This document shows, one piece after another, positions 1 to 7,730 of a DNA stretch of 64,000 bases. Under the pieces are notes generated by a model, which was given only the letters and a program-made list of their open reading frames with translations, searched no databases and had not been told where the DNA came from. Both the position numbers and the translations under genes were made by a program. Position 1 is the first letter of the stretch. Each line of letters starts with the position of its first letter. This DNA is from Spongiivirga citrea (GTDB lineage: Bacteria > Bacteroidota > Bacteroidia > Flavobacteriales > Flavobacteriaceae), in NCBI RefSeq assembly GCF_010671565.1, contig NZ_JAABOQ010000005.1, positions 310,001-374,000 of the forward strand, in the 5' to 3' direction.

Positions 1-1
1 A

Positions 2-625
2 AAGAACTTTGACAGCAAAAAAGGTGATGCGGTTTGGTTAAAAAGGGCAGCTGGTCGTATGGACAGTAAAGAATGTACTGAAGACCCTATGTTCTTTAAG
101 TTAGTAGAAGCCTTAAACGTTGTTGAGCCTTCCGCTAGATCAGCATTCTATTTAGGTAGGTTAGCTGAAAAACAAAAGAAATATACTGATGCTGAAAAGT
201 ATTACCAACAATCAGCCGACATGTATACTGATAGTTTCGATAAGTCGAAAGTATTCCTAGTAATGGCAAATCTTGCTAAGAAAAGAGGTCAAAAAGGAAA
301 ATCGAGAGGTTTATGTAATAAAGCATTAGCTGAAAACCCATCAAACGGTAAAGCATATTTATTAATTGCTACTTTATATGGTTCTAGTGCGAATCAGTGT
401 GGTACTGATACTTTTGAAAAGAAAGCAGTATACTGGTTAGCAGCTTCGACTGCAAGGAAAGCTGGTTCTGTAGATGCAGCGTTAAGATCTAGAGCTAATA
501 AATTGGCTAAATCTTATGAAGCAAGAGTTCCTACTAAGTCAGAGATATTCAATAAAGGTATGGGCGGTAAGTCATTACCTATTGGATGTTGGATTGGGAG
601 AACGGTAAAAGTACCGAACTTATAA
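2..625 (+). CDS. TPR-repeat protein, C-terminal part
   Basis: This is the 3' end of a gene that enters from the left edge; the frame is open from base 2, so the first ATG (base 59) is probably internal. The visible part has helical TPR-like repeats, for example the stretch around AFYLGRLAEKQKKYTDAEKYY and the following FLVMANLAKKRGQKGKSRGL segment, which suggest a protein-binding scaffold. The last 60 residues are basic and end in a Gly-rich segment. Its stop lies one base before lptC, so it is co-transcribed with lptC. In flavobacteria a TPR protein commonly sits at this place; its exact function is not known to me. Confidence is high that it is coding and moderate for the TPR label. Confidence 0.8.
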   Translation, partial: KNFDSKKGDAVWLKRAAGRMDSKECTEDPMFFKLVEALNVVEPSARSAFYLGRLAEKQKKYTDAEKYYQQSADMYTDSFDKSKVFLVMANLAKKRGQKGKSRGLCNKALAENPSNGKAYLLIATLYGSSANQCGTDTFEKKAVYWLAASTARKAGSVDAALRSRANKLAKSYEARVPTKSEIFNKGMGGKSLPIGCWIGRTVKVPNL

Positions 626-626
626 G

Positions 627-1205
627 ATGCGATTTCGCATATCATATTATATAAAATCGAGTGTCATAGTTATTACTATGGCACTCTTTTTTTCTTGTAA
701 AAATGATTTTAAAGAGGTCGAAGCGCTTTCAAAATCATCAAAATTTCCTTCAGGCGAGGGTAAAAATATCCGACTTACCTATACCGATTCTGGTAAGGTG
801 GTTGTTGTGCTTCGTAGTCCATTGAGTCTTGACTATTCCAATCAATCTTTTCGATATCGTGAGTTTCCTGAAGGGATTCATTTAGAGTTTTATGATGATG
901 CTAAAAATAAAAGCGAAGTCACTAGCGATTATGCCATTTTGTACGATGCGACAAGCTTGATCGATCTGCAAGGCAATGTAGAAATCAAAACACATGATGG
1001 CGGACTTCTTAAAACCTCGCAACTATATTGGGATCAGAACAATCAATGGATGTTTACTAAAAAAAGGTTTACCTTTGAAAGCGAAGAGGGACCACTTTCG
1101 GGAACTGGTTTAGATGCCGATCGGAATTTCAAAAAAATCCACCTTGGCGATATCGATGGTGGCGAGATACCGATAGGTGAAATTGATAAAGAAGAAGAAC
1201 ATTAA
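627..1205 (+). CDS. lptC: LPS export protein LptC
   Basis: A 192-residue lipoprotein-like LptC, the inner-membrane-anchored bridge that passes lipopolysaccharide from LptBFG to periplasmic LptA. The N-terminus has a hydrophobic segment (about residues 10-24) ending in FFSC, a plausible lipobox. The rest is beta-rich with the typical segments DYAILYDATSLIDLQGNV and TSQLYWDQ seen in OstA/LptC folds. The gene starts one base after the TPR gene and its stop directly abuts the ATG of the next ORF, which indicates tight translational coupling. LptC is poorly conserved in sequence, but the fold pattern and the flavobacterial gene order support the call. Confidence 0.85.
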   Translation: MRFRISYYIKSSVIVITMALFFSCKNDFKEVEALSKSSKFPSGEGKNIRLTYTDSGKVVVVLRSPLSLDYSNQSFRYREFPEGIHLEFYDDAKNKSEVTSDYAILYDATSLIDLQGNVEIKTHDGGLLKTSQLYWDQNNQWMFTKKRFTFESEEGPLSGTGLDADRNFKKIHLGDIDGGEIPIGEIDKEEEH

Positions 1206-1400
1206 ATGAAATATTACAAGTATTTTCAATTTGCGTATTTGGCGTTTGCAGCCTTATTTATTTACGAGGGTATTGGTGTTTGGAATAGTGATCGTACGCG
1301 ATCGTACACACTGCTATTTTTGGCAGCAATTGCAGTTTTTGTGTTCTTTTTTAAACGCCGCTTTGCCAAAAAACTTCAAGACAGAAACAACCAACGATAA
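1206..1400 (+). CDS. small two-TM membrane protein
   Basis: A 64-residue protein with two hydrophobic segments (about residues 8-24 and 34-50) and a basic, Asn/Arg-rich C-terminal tail. Its ATG follows the lptC stop with no gap, and its own stop abuts the ATG of the CNNM gene, so it is clearly part of the operon. I do not recognise a named family. A second overlapping frame of similar length here has no such coupling and is not a gene. Its place between lptC and a CNNM protein suggests a minor envelope role, but that is inference. Confidence 0.75.
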   Translation: MKYYKYFQFAYLAFAALFIYEGIGVWNSDRTRSYTLLFLAAIAVFVFFFKRRFAKKLQDRNNQR

Positions 1401-2669
1401 ATGGATTATCAGTTATTGATAATTAGTATTGCTCTTATTTTTTCCGCTTTTTTTTCAGGTATGGAAATAGCCTATGTTTCGGCTAATAAGATCCATATTG
1501 AAATTGAAAAAAAGCAAGCAGGCTTACTTTCTAGTATTCTTCATAAAATTACCAAACGACCTTCCAAGTTTATTGCAACCATGCTAGTAGGTAATAATAT
1601 TTCGTTGGTAATTTATGGTTTTTATATGGGTGATGTGTTGATGGATTTCATCACACAACAATATTCCACGCTCAATGCTCCGACTAGTTTACTTATTCAA
1701 ACGGCTATTTCAACCTTGATTATTTTACTGACAGCTGAGTTTCTTCCAAAAGTATTTTTTCAAATTTATGCCAACACTTTAGTCAAGGTTTTTGCATTAC
1801 CTGCATATCTATTCTATCTCATTTTTTCACCGATTTCAGAGTTTGTTCTTTGGATATCGAATATCGTCCTGAAAAACTTTTTTAAGACTGAAGGAGATCA
1901 GGTTCAGTTAGCATTTAGCAAGGTTGAATTGGGTGATTATATAACTGAGCAAATGGAAACCGTTAATGAGCATGATGATGTCGATAGCGAAATCCAAATA
2001 TTTCAAAATGCGCTGGAATTTTCGGGAGTAAAAGCCCGCGAAGTGATGGTGCCAAGAACGGAAATTGTTGCCTTGGAGTTGCACGAGTCGCCTTCAGTAT
2101 TAACAAAATTGTTTATTGAAACGGGGCATTCGAAAATACTGGTTTATAAAAATACCATAGACGATATTATCGGCTACGTGCATTCTTTTGAACTCTTTAA
2201 AAAACCAAAAACAATTAAAAGTATTCTATTGCCTATTGAGTTTGTTCCTGAGACTATGATGATTAATGATGTATTAGATGCACTTACTAAAAAAAGAAAA
2301 AGTGTCGCTGTGGTGTTGGATGAATATGGTGGCACTAGTGGTTTGATAACCGTCGAAGATATTATTGAAGAGCTATTTGGAGAGATCGAAGATGAGCATG
2401 ATATAATCGATTTAATTGAAGAGCAACTTTCTGAAAATGAATTCAAACTATCTGCACGTTTAGATGTTGATTATATTAACGAGACCTTCAAGCTCAGCAT
2501 GCCAGAAGAAGAACATTACGAAACGCTTGGCGGTATGATTACTAGCCATACTGAGAATATCCCTGAGCAAAGTGAGATCATACAAATAGCCGAGTATCAA
2601 TTTACGATTCTTGAAGTTTCAAACACGAAGATTGACACCGTTTTGCTGGAGGTGTTAGAGAAAGAATAA
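1401..2669 (+). CDS. CNNM/CorC-type transporter (DUF21-CBS-CorC_HlyC)
   Basis: A 422-residue integral membrane protein of the hemolysin C/CNNM family. The order is a DUF21 membrane domain with about four helices (residues 1-160, including SAFFSGMEIAYVSANKIHIE), a CBS-domain pair (about 200-325, with VKAREVMVPRTEIVALE and VVLDEYGGTSGLITVEDIIE), and a C-terminal CorC_HlyC domain (about 340-420). Family members are linked to Mg2+/Co2+ efflux or resistance; older annotations call them hemolysins. The gene is directly coupled to the small ORF upstream and lies about 110 bases before ppiD. Length is normal for the family. Confidence 0.9.
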   Translation: MDYQLLIISIALIFSAFFSGMEIAYVSANKIHIEIEKKQAGLLSSILHKITKRPSKFIATMLVGNNISLVIYGFYMGDVLMDFITQQYSTLNAPTSLLIQTAISTLIILLTAEFLPKVFFQIYANTLVKVFALPAYLFYLIFSPISEFVLWISNIVLKNFFKTEGDQVQLAFSKVELGDYITEQMETVNEHDDVDSEIQIFQNALEFSGVKAREVMVPRTEIVALELHESPSVLTKLFIETGHSKILVYKNTIDDIIGYVHSFELFKKPKTIKSILLPIEFVPETMMINDVLDALTKKRKSVAVVLDEYGGTSGLITVEDIIEELFGEIEDEHDIIDLIEEQLSENEFKLSARLDVDYINETFKLSMPEEEHYETLGGMITSHTENIPEQSEIIQIAEYQFTILEVSNTKIDTVLLEVLEKE

Positions 2670-2777
2670 TCTACTGTTAAAACCTAATTCAACCCCCTAT
2701 AATTACTGCAATTTACCTTTTAACTTTCGGCTTTAAATTGTATTTTCGCCCACTGAATTTTATAAATATTTGATATA

Positions 2778-4928
2778 ATGGCGATTTTAGGAAAGATTAG
2801 AAGTAAAGGTATTTTTCTAATTCTAATCATCGGACTTGCGCTTCTAGCTTTTGTTTTCACTGGTATTCTTGACCAAGGTGGAATGGGTGCTGGAAATAAT
2901 TTAAGTTCAATCGGTTCTGTAAATGGTGAAAAAATTGATTTAGACGATTTTAGAACTCAAGTTGAAAACTTAAGAAGAGGAAGACAAAATTCAAGCACGA
3001 CACAAGCAGTAAATTCCGTTTGGGATCGTGAAGTGCGTAAGACTTTGTTAGAAGAGCAGTATGAAGCATTGGGTATTAGCATAGAAAAAGACCAAATATG
3101 GAGTGCGATTGTTTCTAACCCGCAAATAACATCAAATCCGCAGTGGTTAAATGAAGATGGTGTTTTTGAAGAGTTAAAACTAAAGGAATACATAGCGAGA
3201 ATTCAAGCAACTTCTGGTACTGATCCTCTTGCAGCACAACAATACCAAGCGTGGATTAATTTTGAGCAAAGCACTGCTGAGGTTGCACGCGAGCAATTAT
3301 ATTTTAACCTAATTAAAGCAGGAGTAGGGGCTACACTTTCTGAAGGTGAATTCGCATACCGTATGGAAAACGATAAGTTAGACATGCAATATGTTCAGGT
3401 ACCTTTTACAAGTATTGCTGATAGTACTGTAACTGTCACAAAATCTGAAATCCAAGCGTATGTCGACGGACATGAGTCTGCATTCAAAGTAGAAGAGTCT
3501 AGAGATATTCAATATGTGCTTTTTGATGAAAACCCTTCTAAGGCGGATGAAGATGCTGTGAAAGCCAAGGTTAGCGAGATGATTGAGAATCGTTTGGATA
3601 CACGCGTATCTGCTGATTCAATAGTAGGTTTTAGAAACACCACAAATAACGAAGAGTTTTTAGCTGAGAATTCTGATATTCAATTCAACGATAAATTCTT
3701 GTTTAAGACACAAATGATCACCGAAGTTGCTGATGATGTTACTAAACTAGCAGTTGGAGATGTATTTGGGCCATATGTATTTGAAAATAGCGTAATCGCT
3801 ACTAAGATGGTAGCTAAGCAGCAAATCGCCGATTCTGTTCAATCAAGTCACATCATTGTTCCTTTTATTGGTGCGCAACGTGCTCCGGCCAATGCCTTAA
3901 CTAAGGAATTGGCAAGACAGAAAATCGATAGTATTTTTCCTTTGGTTAGAAGAAATAAAGCCAAGTTTACTGAGGTAGCAGATAGCATTAATGCTGACGG
4001 TTCTAAAGGTAAAGGTGGTGATATCAGTTGGACTACATATAGCACAATTAATGACAATACTTTTGATCGCGACTTTAGTGATTTCATTTTCTTTAATGAT
4101 AAAGGAGATATCAAAGTAGTTGAAACCAAGTTTGGTATTCATATTATTAGAATCGACGATCAAAAAGCATTTAAAGAAGCGTATAAAATTGCGAATTTAG
4201 GATTAGCTGTAGAAGCTTCTGAAGAAACAGTAAGTAACGTATTCAATACAACTACTAAATTTGAGATAGCAGCTAAAAAAGAAGGAGCTTCTTTCTTAGA
4301 AACTGCAAAAGAGAACAATTACACGGCTAGACCAGTAAATAAAATTAGCGAGTTTGACGAAAATATCCCAGGTATTGGAAATCAAAGAGGATTAGTACAA
4401 TGGCTTTTTGAAGAAGATACTGAGGTGGGCGATATTCGCCGTTTTGATTTGACAAATGGCTACGCAGTTGCGCAAGTTACTGGTGCAACATCAGAAGGAG
4501 TTTCATCAGTAGAAGATGCTTCTGCCAAAGTGTTACCAATACTTAGAAAGCAGAAAAAAGCTGAATTAATCAGAGCAAAATATGCACAAACTGATATTAG
4601 TGAGTTGGCAAAAGCTGCAAGCACATCTGTTCGTACGGCAAATGCAATTAGCATGCAAAGTCCAACTATTTCAGGAGCAGGTGCTGAGCCAAAAGTTGTC
4701 GGGTATGCATTCGGATTAGGTGAAGGCGAAAGCAGCAGTTTGATAGAAGGTGAGAAAGGAATGTATATGGTAAAGGTTACTAAAGTAACTGAAGCACCTA
4801 AACTGGACAACTACTCCGCAAACGCAAACAGATTGACAACGCAACAGCGCAATGTGGTAAACTTGCAAGTGTTTAACGCACTTAAAGATGCTGCAGAAAT
4901 TGAAGATAATCGCGCTACTTTCTACTAG
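2778..4928 (+). CDS. PpiD-like peptidylprolyl isomerase
   Basis: A 716-residue membrane-anchored periplasmic foldase. A single N-terminal helix (about residues 12-32, FLILIIGLALLAFVFTGIL) is followed by a SurA_N-like region and a parvulin-type PPIC domain around residues 355-465, recognisable from SSHIIVPF, KGKGGDISW and ETKFGIHIIRI. This matches PpiD, which assists proteins leaving the Sec translocon. In flavobacteria such a gene commonly follows lptC and the CNNM gene, as here. A strong hairpin terminator follows the stop. Confidence 0.9.
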   Translation: MAILGKIRSKGIFLILIIGLALLAFVFTGILDQGGMGAGNNLSSIGSVNGEKIDLDDFRTQVENLRRGRQNSSTTQAVNSVWDREVRKTLLEEQYEALGISIEKDQIWSAIVSNPQITSNPQWLNEDGVFEELKLKEYIARIQATSGTDPLAAQQYQAWINFEQSTAEVAREQLYFNLIKAGVGATLSEGEFAYRMENDKLDMQYVQVPFTSIADSTVTVTKSEIQAYVDGHESAFKVEESRDIQYVLFDENPSKADEDAVKAKVSEMIENRLDTRVSADSIVGFRNTTNNEEFLAENSDIQFNDKFLFKTQMITEVADDVTKLAVGDVFGPYVFENSVIATKMVAKQQIADSVQSSHIIVPFIGAQRAPANALTKELARQKIDSIFPLVRRNKAKFTEVADSINADGSKGKGGDISWTTYSTINDNTFDRDFSDFIFFNDKGDIKVVETKFGIHIIRIDDQKAFKEAYKIANLGLAVEASEETVSNVFNTTTKFEIAAKKEGASFLETAKENNYTARPVNKISEFDENIPGIGNQRGLVQWLFEEDTEVGDIRRFDLTNGYAVAQVTGATSEGVSSVEDASAKVLPILRKQKKAELIRAKYAQTDISELAKAASTSVRTANAISMQSPTISGAGAEPKVVGYAFGLGEGESSSLIEGEKGMYMVKVTKVTEAPKLDNYSANANRLTTQQRNVVNLQVFNALKDAAEIEDNRATFY

Positions 4929-4947
4929 TAGTTTGTATTTATAAACT

Positions 4948-4987
4948 AAAAGACCCCAAAGGTATTTGTAACCTTTGGGGTCTTTTT
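4948..4987. terminator. bidirectional terminator between ppiD and GHMP kinase
   Basis: The perfect stem AAAGACCCCAAAGGT / ACCTTTGGGGTCTTT with a 7-base loop is followed by T-rich sequence on the + strand; the minus strand also reads into TTTT. It lies between convergent genes and can serve both. Confidence 0.9.
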
Positions 4988-5005
4988 ATATGGTACAAAT
5001 AGTAA

Positions 5006-5911
5006 TTAATCTTTTTGAAACACCATCTCGGTATACTTAATAACTGTCTCGTACCCTTTTTCCTTGAAATAGTCCATGGTATTGTCGTTTCCCGCGGCTA
5101 ACATAAAATCACCACCCCAAGCGCCTAAACTCTTTATAGCACCTTGATAATCGCTAAAAAGCTTATCTTTTACAGGCGACAAGTCGATTGTTTTCGAAAT
5201 AATGTTCTCATGTTGCGTGATGAGTTTCTGGAAATCACCTAAAGTATTGGCAGCACAAAATAGTTTACCAATCTCATTAATTTCGTCGATGGGTAAATGT
5301 TCTTTTCTATTACTACGATAGTGCTTAATCCCAGCTCGGCTATCTTGTTTTTGATTTAGGTGAACGAAGTATAAGGAATCTTTAAAAACGGGATCAAAGT
5401 TTGCGTTCTCAATGACGGGCTGTTCATTTTCTAATTGATAAAAAATGGCATTTTTAGCTGATGCGCAAGCGATATCATAACCACTTCCGGTAAACGTTTC
5501 ATTTAATAATTCATATGGATTTACGCCAGCCCATTGGGCTAAATTATTCACTAGCGTTGATGATGAGCCTAGACCCCAATTTCGATCAAAATCCAGCTTG
5601 CTTGTAAACTGGAGCCCAATAGTTGAAAAAGTCCTAGGGTTGAGTTTTTTAATTACTTCCAGAATTTGCAACAATCGTTCCGCAATTTCTTGATCATTCG
5701 TTTTGGTAATTTTTAGGGATTCATCAAAATGGCAGTAAAACCAACAGGTTCCAAATCGGTTTAAGCTTTCCCATTTAAATCCATCAAAACCATTTTCAAT
5801 AACTGTCAAATCCTGACCATAGCTTGTTGGAATGGCCAATGCCTTAGCGCCATCTAAAACTAAATACTCAGCCGTAAGCAGCAGTTTCCCTTGGCTTTTA
5901 AACACCTTCAT
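5006..5911 (-). CDS. GYDIA-type GHMP kinase
   Basis: A 301-residue GHMP-superfamily kinase, similar to mevalonate/phosphomevalonate kinases. The ATP-binding motif is seen as NWGLGSSSTLVNNLAQWA (about residues 112-129), and the signature GSGYDIACASAK that names the GYDIA subfamily follows at about 142-153. The C-terminal Gly-rich motif is AWGGDFMLAAG. The start overlaps the stop of the upstream HMG-CoA reductase gene by one base, so the two are translationally coupled. That pairing points to a phosphorylation step of the mevalonate pathway; which substrate it uses is not decided by the sequence. Confidence 0.88.
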   Translation of the reverse strand: MKVFKSQGKLLLTAEYLVLDGAKALAIPTSYGQDLTVIENGFDGFKWESLNRFGTCWFYCHFDESLKITKTNDQEIAERLLQILEVIKKLNPRTFSTIGLQFTSKLDFDRNWGLGSSSTLVNNLAQWAGVNPYELLNETFTGSGYDIACASAKNAIFYQLENEQPVIENANFDPVFKDSLYFVHLNQKQDSRAGIKHYRSNRKEHLPIDEINEIGKLFCAANTLGDFQKLITQHENIISKTIDLSPVKDKLFSDYQGAIKSLGAWGGDFMLAAGNDNTMDYFKEKGYETVIKYTEMVFQKD

Positions 5912-7227
5912 TAGTTCTTTCTTAGTTCGTTTACAAAATCGACAACTGCGCTATGAGATATGGTGTTATTTTTAAAATGGACTTCTACTAGATCTCTTTC
6001 TTGGCTAGTGGCTTTTAATTCTGAAAGAATGTTCCCTAAATGCATTTTCATATGTCCTTCTTGTATTCCAGTGGTGGTCAATGATCGCAATGCCGCAAAG
6101 TTTTGAGCAAGTCCAGCTGTAGCCACAATCATCATCAAATCTTTTGCTGTAGGATTACCAAGCATATCTAAATTCAATTTTACTAGTGGATGTAATTTTG
6201 TCAATCCACCCACGGTTCCTAGTGCTAGCGGTAATTCCATCCAAAACTTGAATACACCATTCTCTAGGCTGGCATGACTCAGGCTGGCATAATTACCATT
6301 TCTGGCGGCATAGGCATGAACTCCAGCCTCGACAGCCCTAAAATCATTCCCGGTAGCGACCACAACAGCATCAATACCGTTCATTATTCCCTTATTATGC
6401 GTAACAGCACGATACGGTTCTATTGCTGCAATATTAACCGCCGTTACAAAACGTTCAGCAAACGCCTCGGATTGTTTAGGGTCGCTAAACAGCGATTCGA
6501 CTGGGCATTCTACTCCAACTTTTACCAAACATTCTGGTACATAGTTAGAAAGTATGCTCATAATAACTTCAATACGCTGCTCCGATTCACTAAAATTAGC
6601 ATAAGAAAGCGCCTCTTTTTTAAGCGTAGTTGCGAATTGTTCTAGGCACGAATTAATAAAATTCGCTCCCATAGCATCCAGCGTTTCAAAACTGCAGTGT
6701 AGTTGATAATAGCCCTCCATATCGGCTGTTTTATCTCTTAACGAAATATCCAAAATACCGCCACCACGTTTCTCCATATTCCGAGTTAACTCTGAAGCCT
6801 CCTGGATAAGTTTCGACTTAGTAACCTTGAAAAACGCTTTCAACTTATCATTATCTCCTTTAAAAATAAAGTGGACTTGACCAATTTTGGTAGTCGAAAT
6901 TACCTCTGCATGAAACCCGCCTCGGCTCAACCAAAACTTAGCGGCGTTACTTGCTGCCGCCACAACTGAACTTTCTTCAATTGCCATCGGTATGCTATAA
7001 AGTCGATTGTTAATCAGAAAATTAGGCGCAATTCCTAGAGGTAAATAAAAATTGGTAATGGTATTCTCTATAAATTCATCATGTAATTGCTGTAGTTTGC
7101 TATCTGTATTCCAATAGGATTTTATGGTAGCAATTCCTGTTTCAATATCACTAAAGTAGTTATCAGCTAACCAGCTAATTTTTTCCTCTTTGGTAAGTTT
7201 AGAAAACCCGTTGATCGGTATGGTCAT
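5911..7227 (-). CDS. hydroxymethylglutaryl-CoA reductase, class II
   Basis: A 438-residue soluble HMG-CoA reductase without membrane anchor, of the class II type first called degradative. Catalytic motifs are visible: Glu in AIEESSVVAAASNAAKFW, Lys in THNKGIMNG, Asp in GNDFRAVEAGVHAYA, and the late His in EGHMKMHLGN; DAMGANFINS is the substrate/cofactor segment. It interconverts HMG-CoA and mevalonate. Although the subclass was named from Pseudomonas mevalonii, coupling to a GHMP kinase argues for isoprenoid synthesis here. It is the first gene of a two-gene minus-strand unit. Confidence 0.93.
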   Translation of the reverse strand: MTIPINGFSKLTKEEKISWLADNYFSDIETGIATIKSYWNTDSKLQQLHDEFIENTITNFYLPLGIAPNFLINNRLYSIPMAIEESSVVAAASNAAKFWLSRGGFHAEVISTTKIGQVHFIFKGDNDKLKAFFKVTKSKLIQEASELTRNMEKRGGGILDISLRDKTADMEGYYQLHCSFETLDAMGANFINSCLEQFATTLKKEALSYANFSESEQRIEVIMSILSNYVPECLVKVGVECPVESLFSDPKQSEAFAERFVTAVNIAAIEPYRAVTHNKGIMNGIDAVVVATGNDFRAVEAGVHAYAARNGNYASLSHASLENGVFKFWMELPLALGTVGGLTKLHPLVKLNLDMLGNPTAKDLMMIVATAGLAQNFAALRSLTTTGIQEGHMKMHLGNILSELKATSQERDLVEVHFKNNTISHSAVVDFVNELRKN

Positions 7228-7440
7228 TCAATTAAGATCTAAATCTCAAAGATAAGATGTTATTGCTTATATCACATAGGATATCAATTCAAGCCATTTA
7301 ATATTAAAATTAGCGTGTGACAAGGCCTTTTTTCCTTGATTTCTGGCTTTTTTGACCAATTCAAAAGAGGTTTTTCATCGAAAATAGTAGGGTTTTGTAT
7401 ACGCTGTTTGTTTTACTAATGCAAACTAGCTTATTAACTG

Positions 7441-7569
7441 ATGGACAAGATTACCAAGGAAATAATAAAGAACCCCTACTTTATCTGTGGGGTGATTATT
7501 GGTTGTGGTATCACGCTGTTCATCATGCTAATTCTACTCACAATGCTTAATGGAGCAATCTTAAGCTGA
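7441..7569 (+). CDS. possible 42-residue one-TM peptide
   Basis: A short ATG-to-TGA frame encodes a 42-residue peptide with a polar, Lys-rich start (MDKITKEIIKNPYF) and one long hydrophobic segment (about residues 15-36) that reads as a transmembrane helix. It is the only plausible small ORF in the gap. There is no clear ribosome binding site and I recognise no family, so it may be chance. Confidence 0.35.
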   Translation: MDKITKEIIKNPYFICGVIIGCGITLFIMLILLTMLNGAILS

Positions 7570-7685
7570 TATTCTTAAGTAAAATTTCTGCTGTTCCACA
7601 TTACATACTCTCAATAATATCAAAAATTCGTCTCATTTAAGATATTTCGATATATTGCCAGCTTTAACAGGAAATACGTAAAAAA

Positions 7686-7712
7686 GTGCCAAATAATTAG
7701 TAAAATTGGCAC
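7686..7712. promoter_or_regulatory. inverted repeat before the DPP4 gene
   Basis: GTGCCAA (7686-7692) and TTGGCAC (7706-7712) form a perfect inverted repeat with a 13-base spacer, ending 18 bases before the DPP4 start. A TAAAATTG string inside it resembles a -7 element, so it may be an operator over the promoter or a 5'-leader hairpin. Confidence 0.4.
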
Positions 7713-7730
7713 ACTTTAAAAATTTACTAC

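Larger units (their letters stand above)
7228..7730. other. 503-base gap between divergent units
   Basis: This gap separates the mevalonate genes (-) from DPP4 (+). It holds a TATCTTTG-like -7 element on the minus strand at 7247-7254 (20 bases before the HMG-CoA reductase start, without a good -33 partner), a possible 42-codon membrane peptide (7441-7569), and an inverted repeat at 7686-7712. Nothing else is recognisable. Confidence 0.6.

Noticed and set aside
1231-1419. Second small frame over the 64-residue membrane gene
   Set aside because: It is out of frame with an ORF that abuts both neighbours exactly and has no protein-like features.
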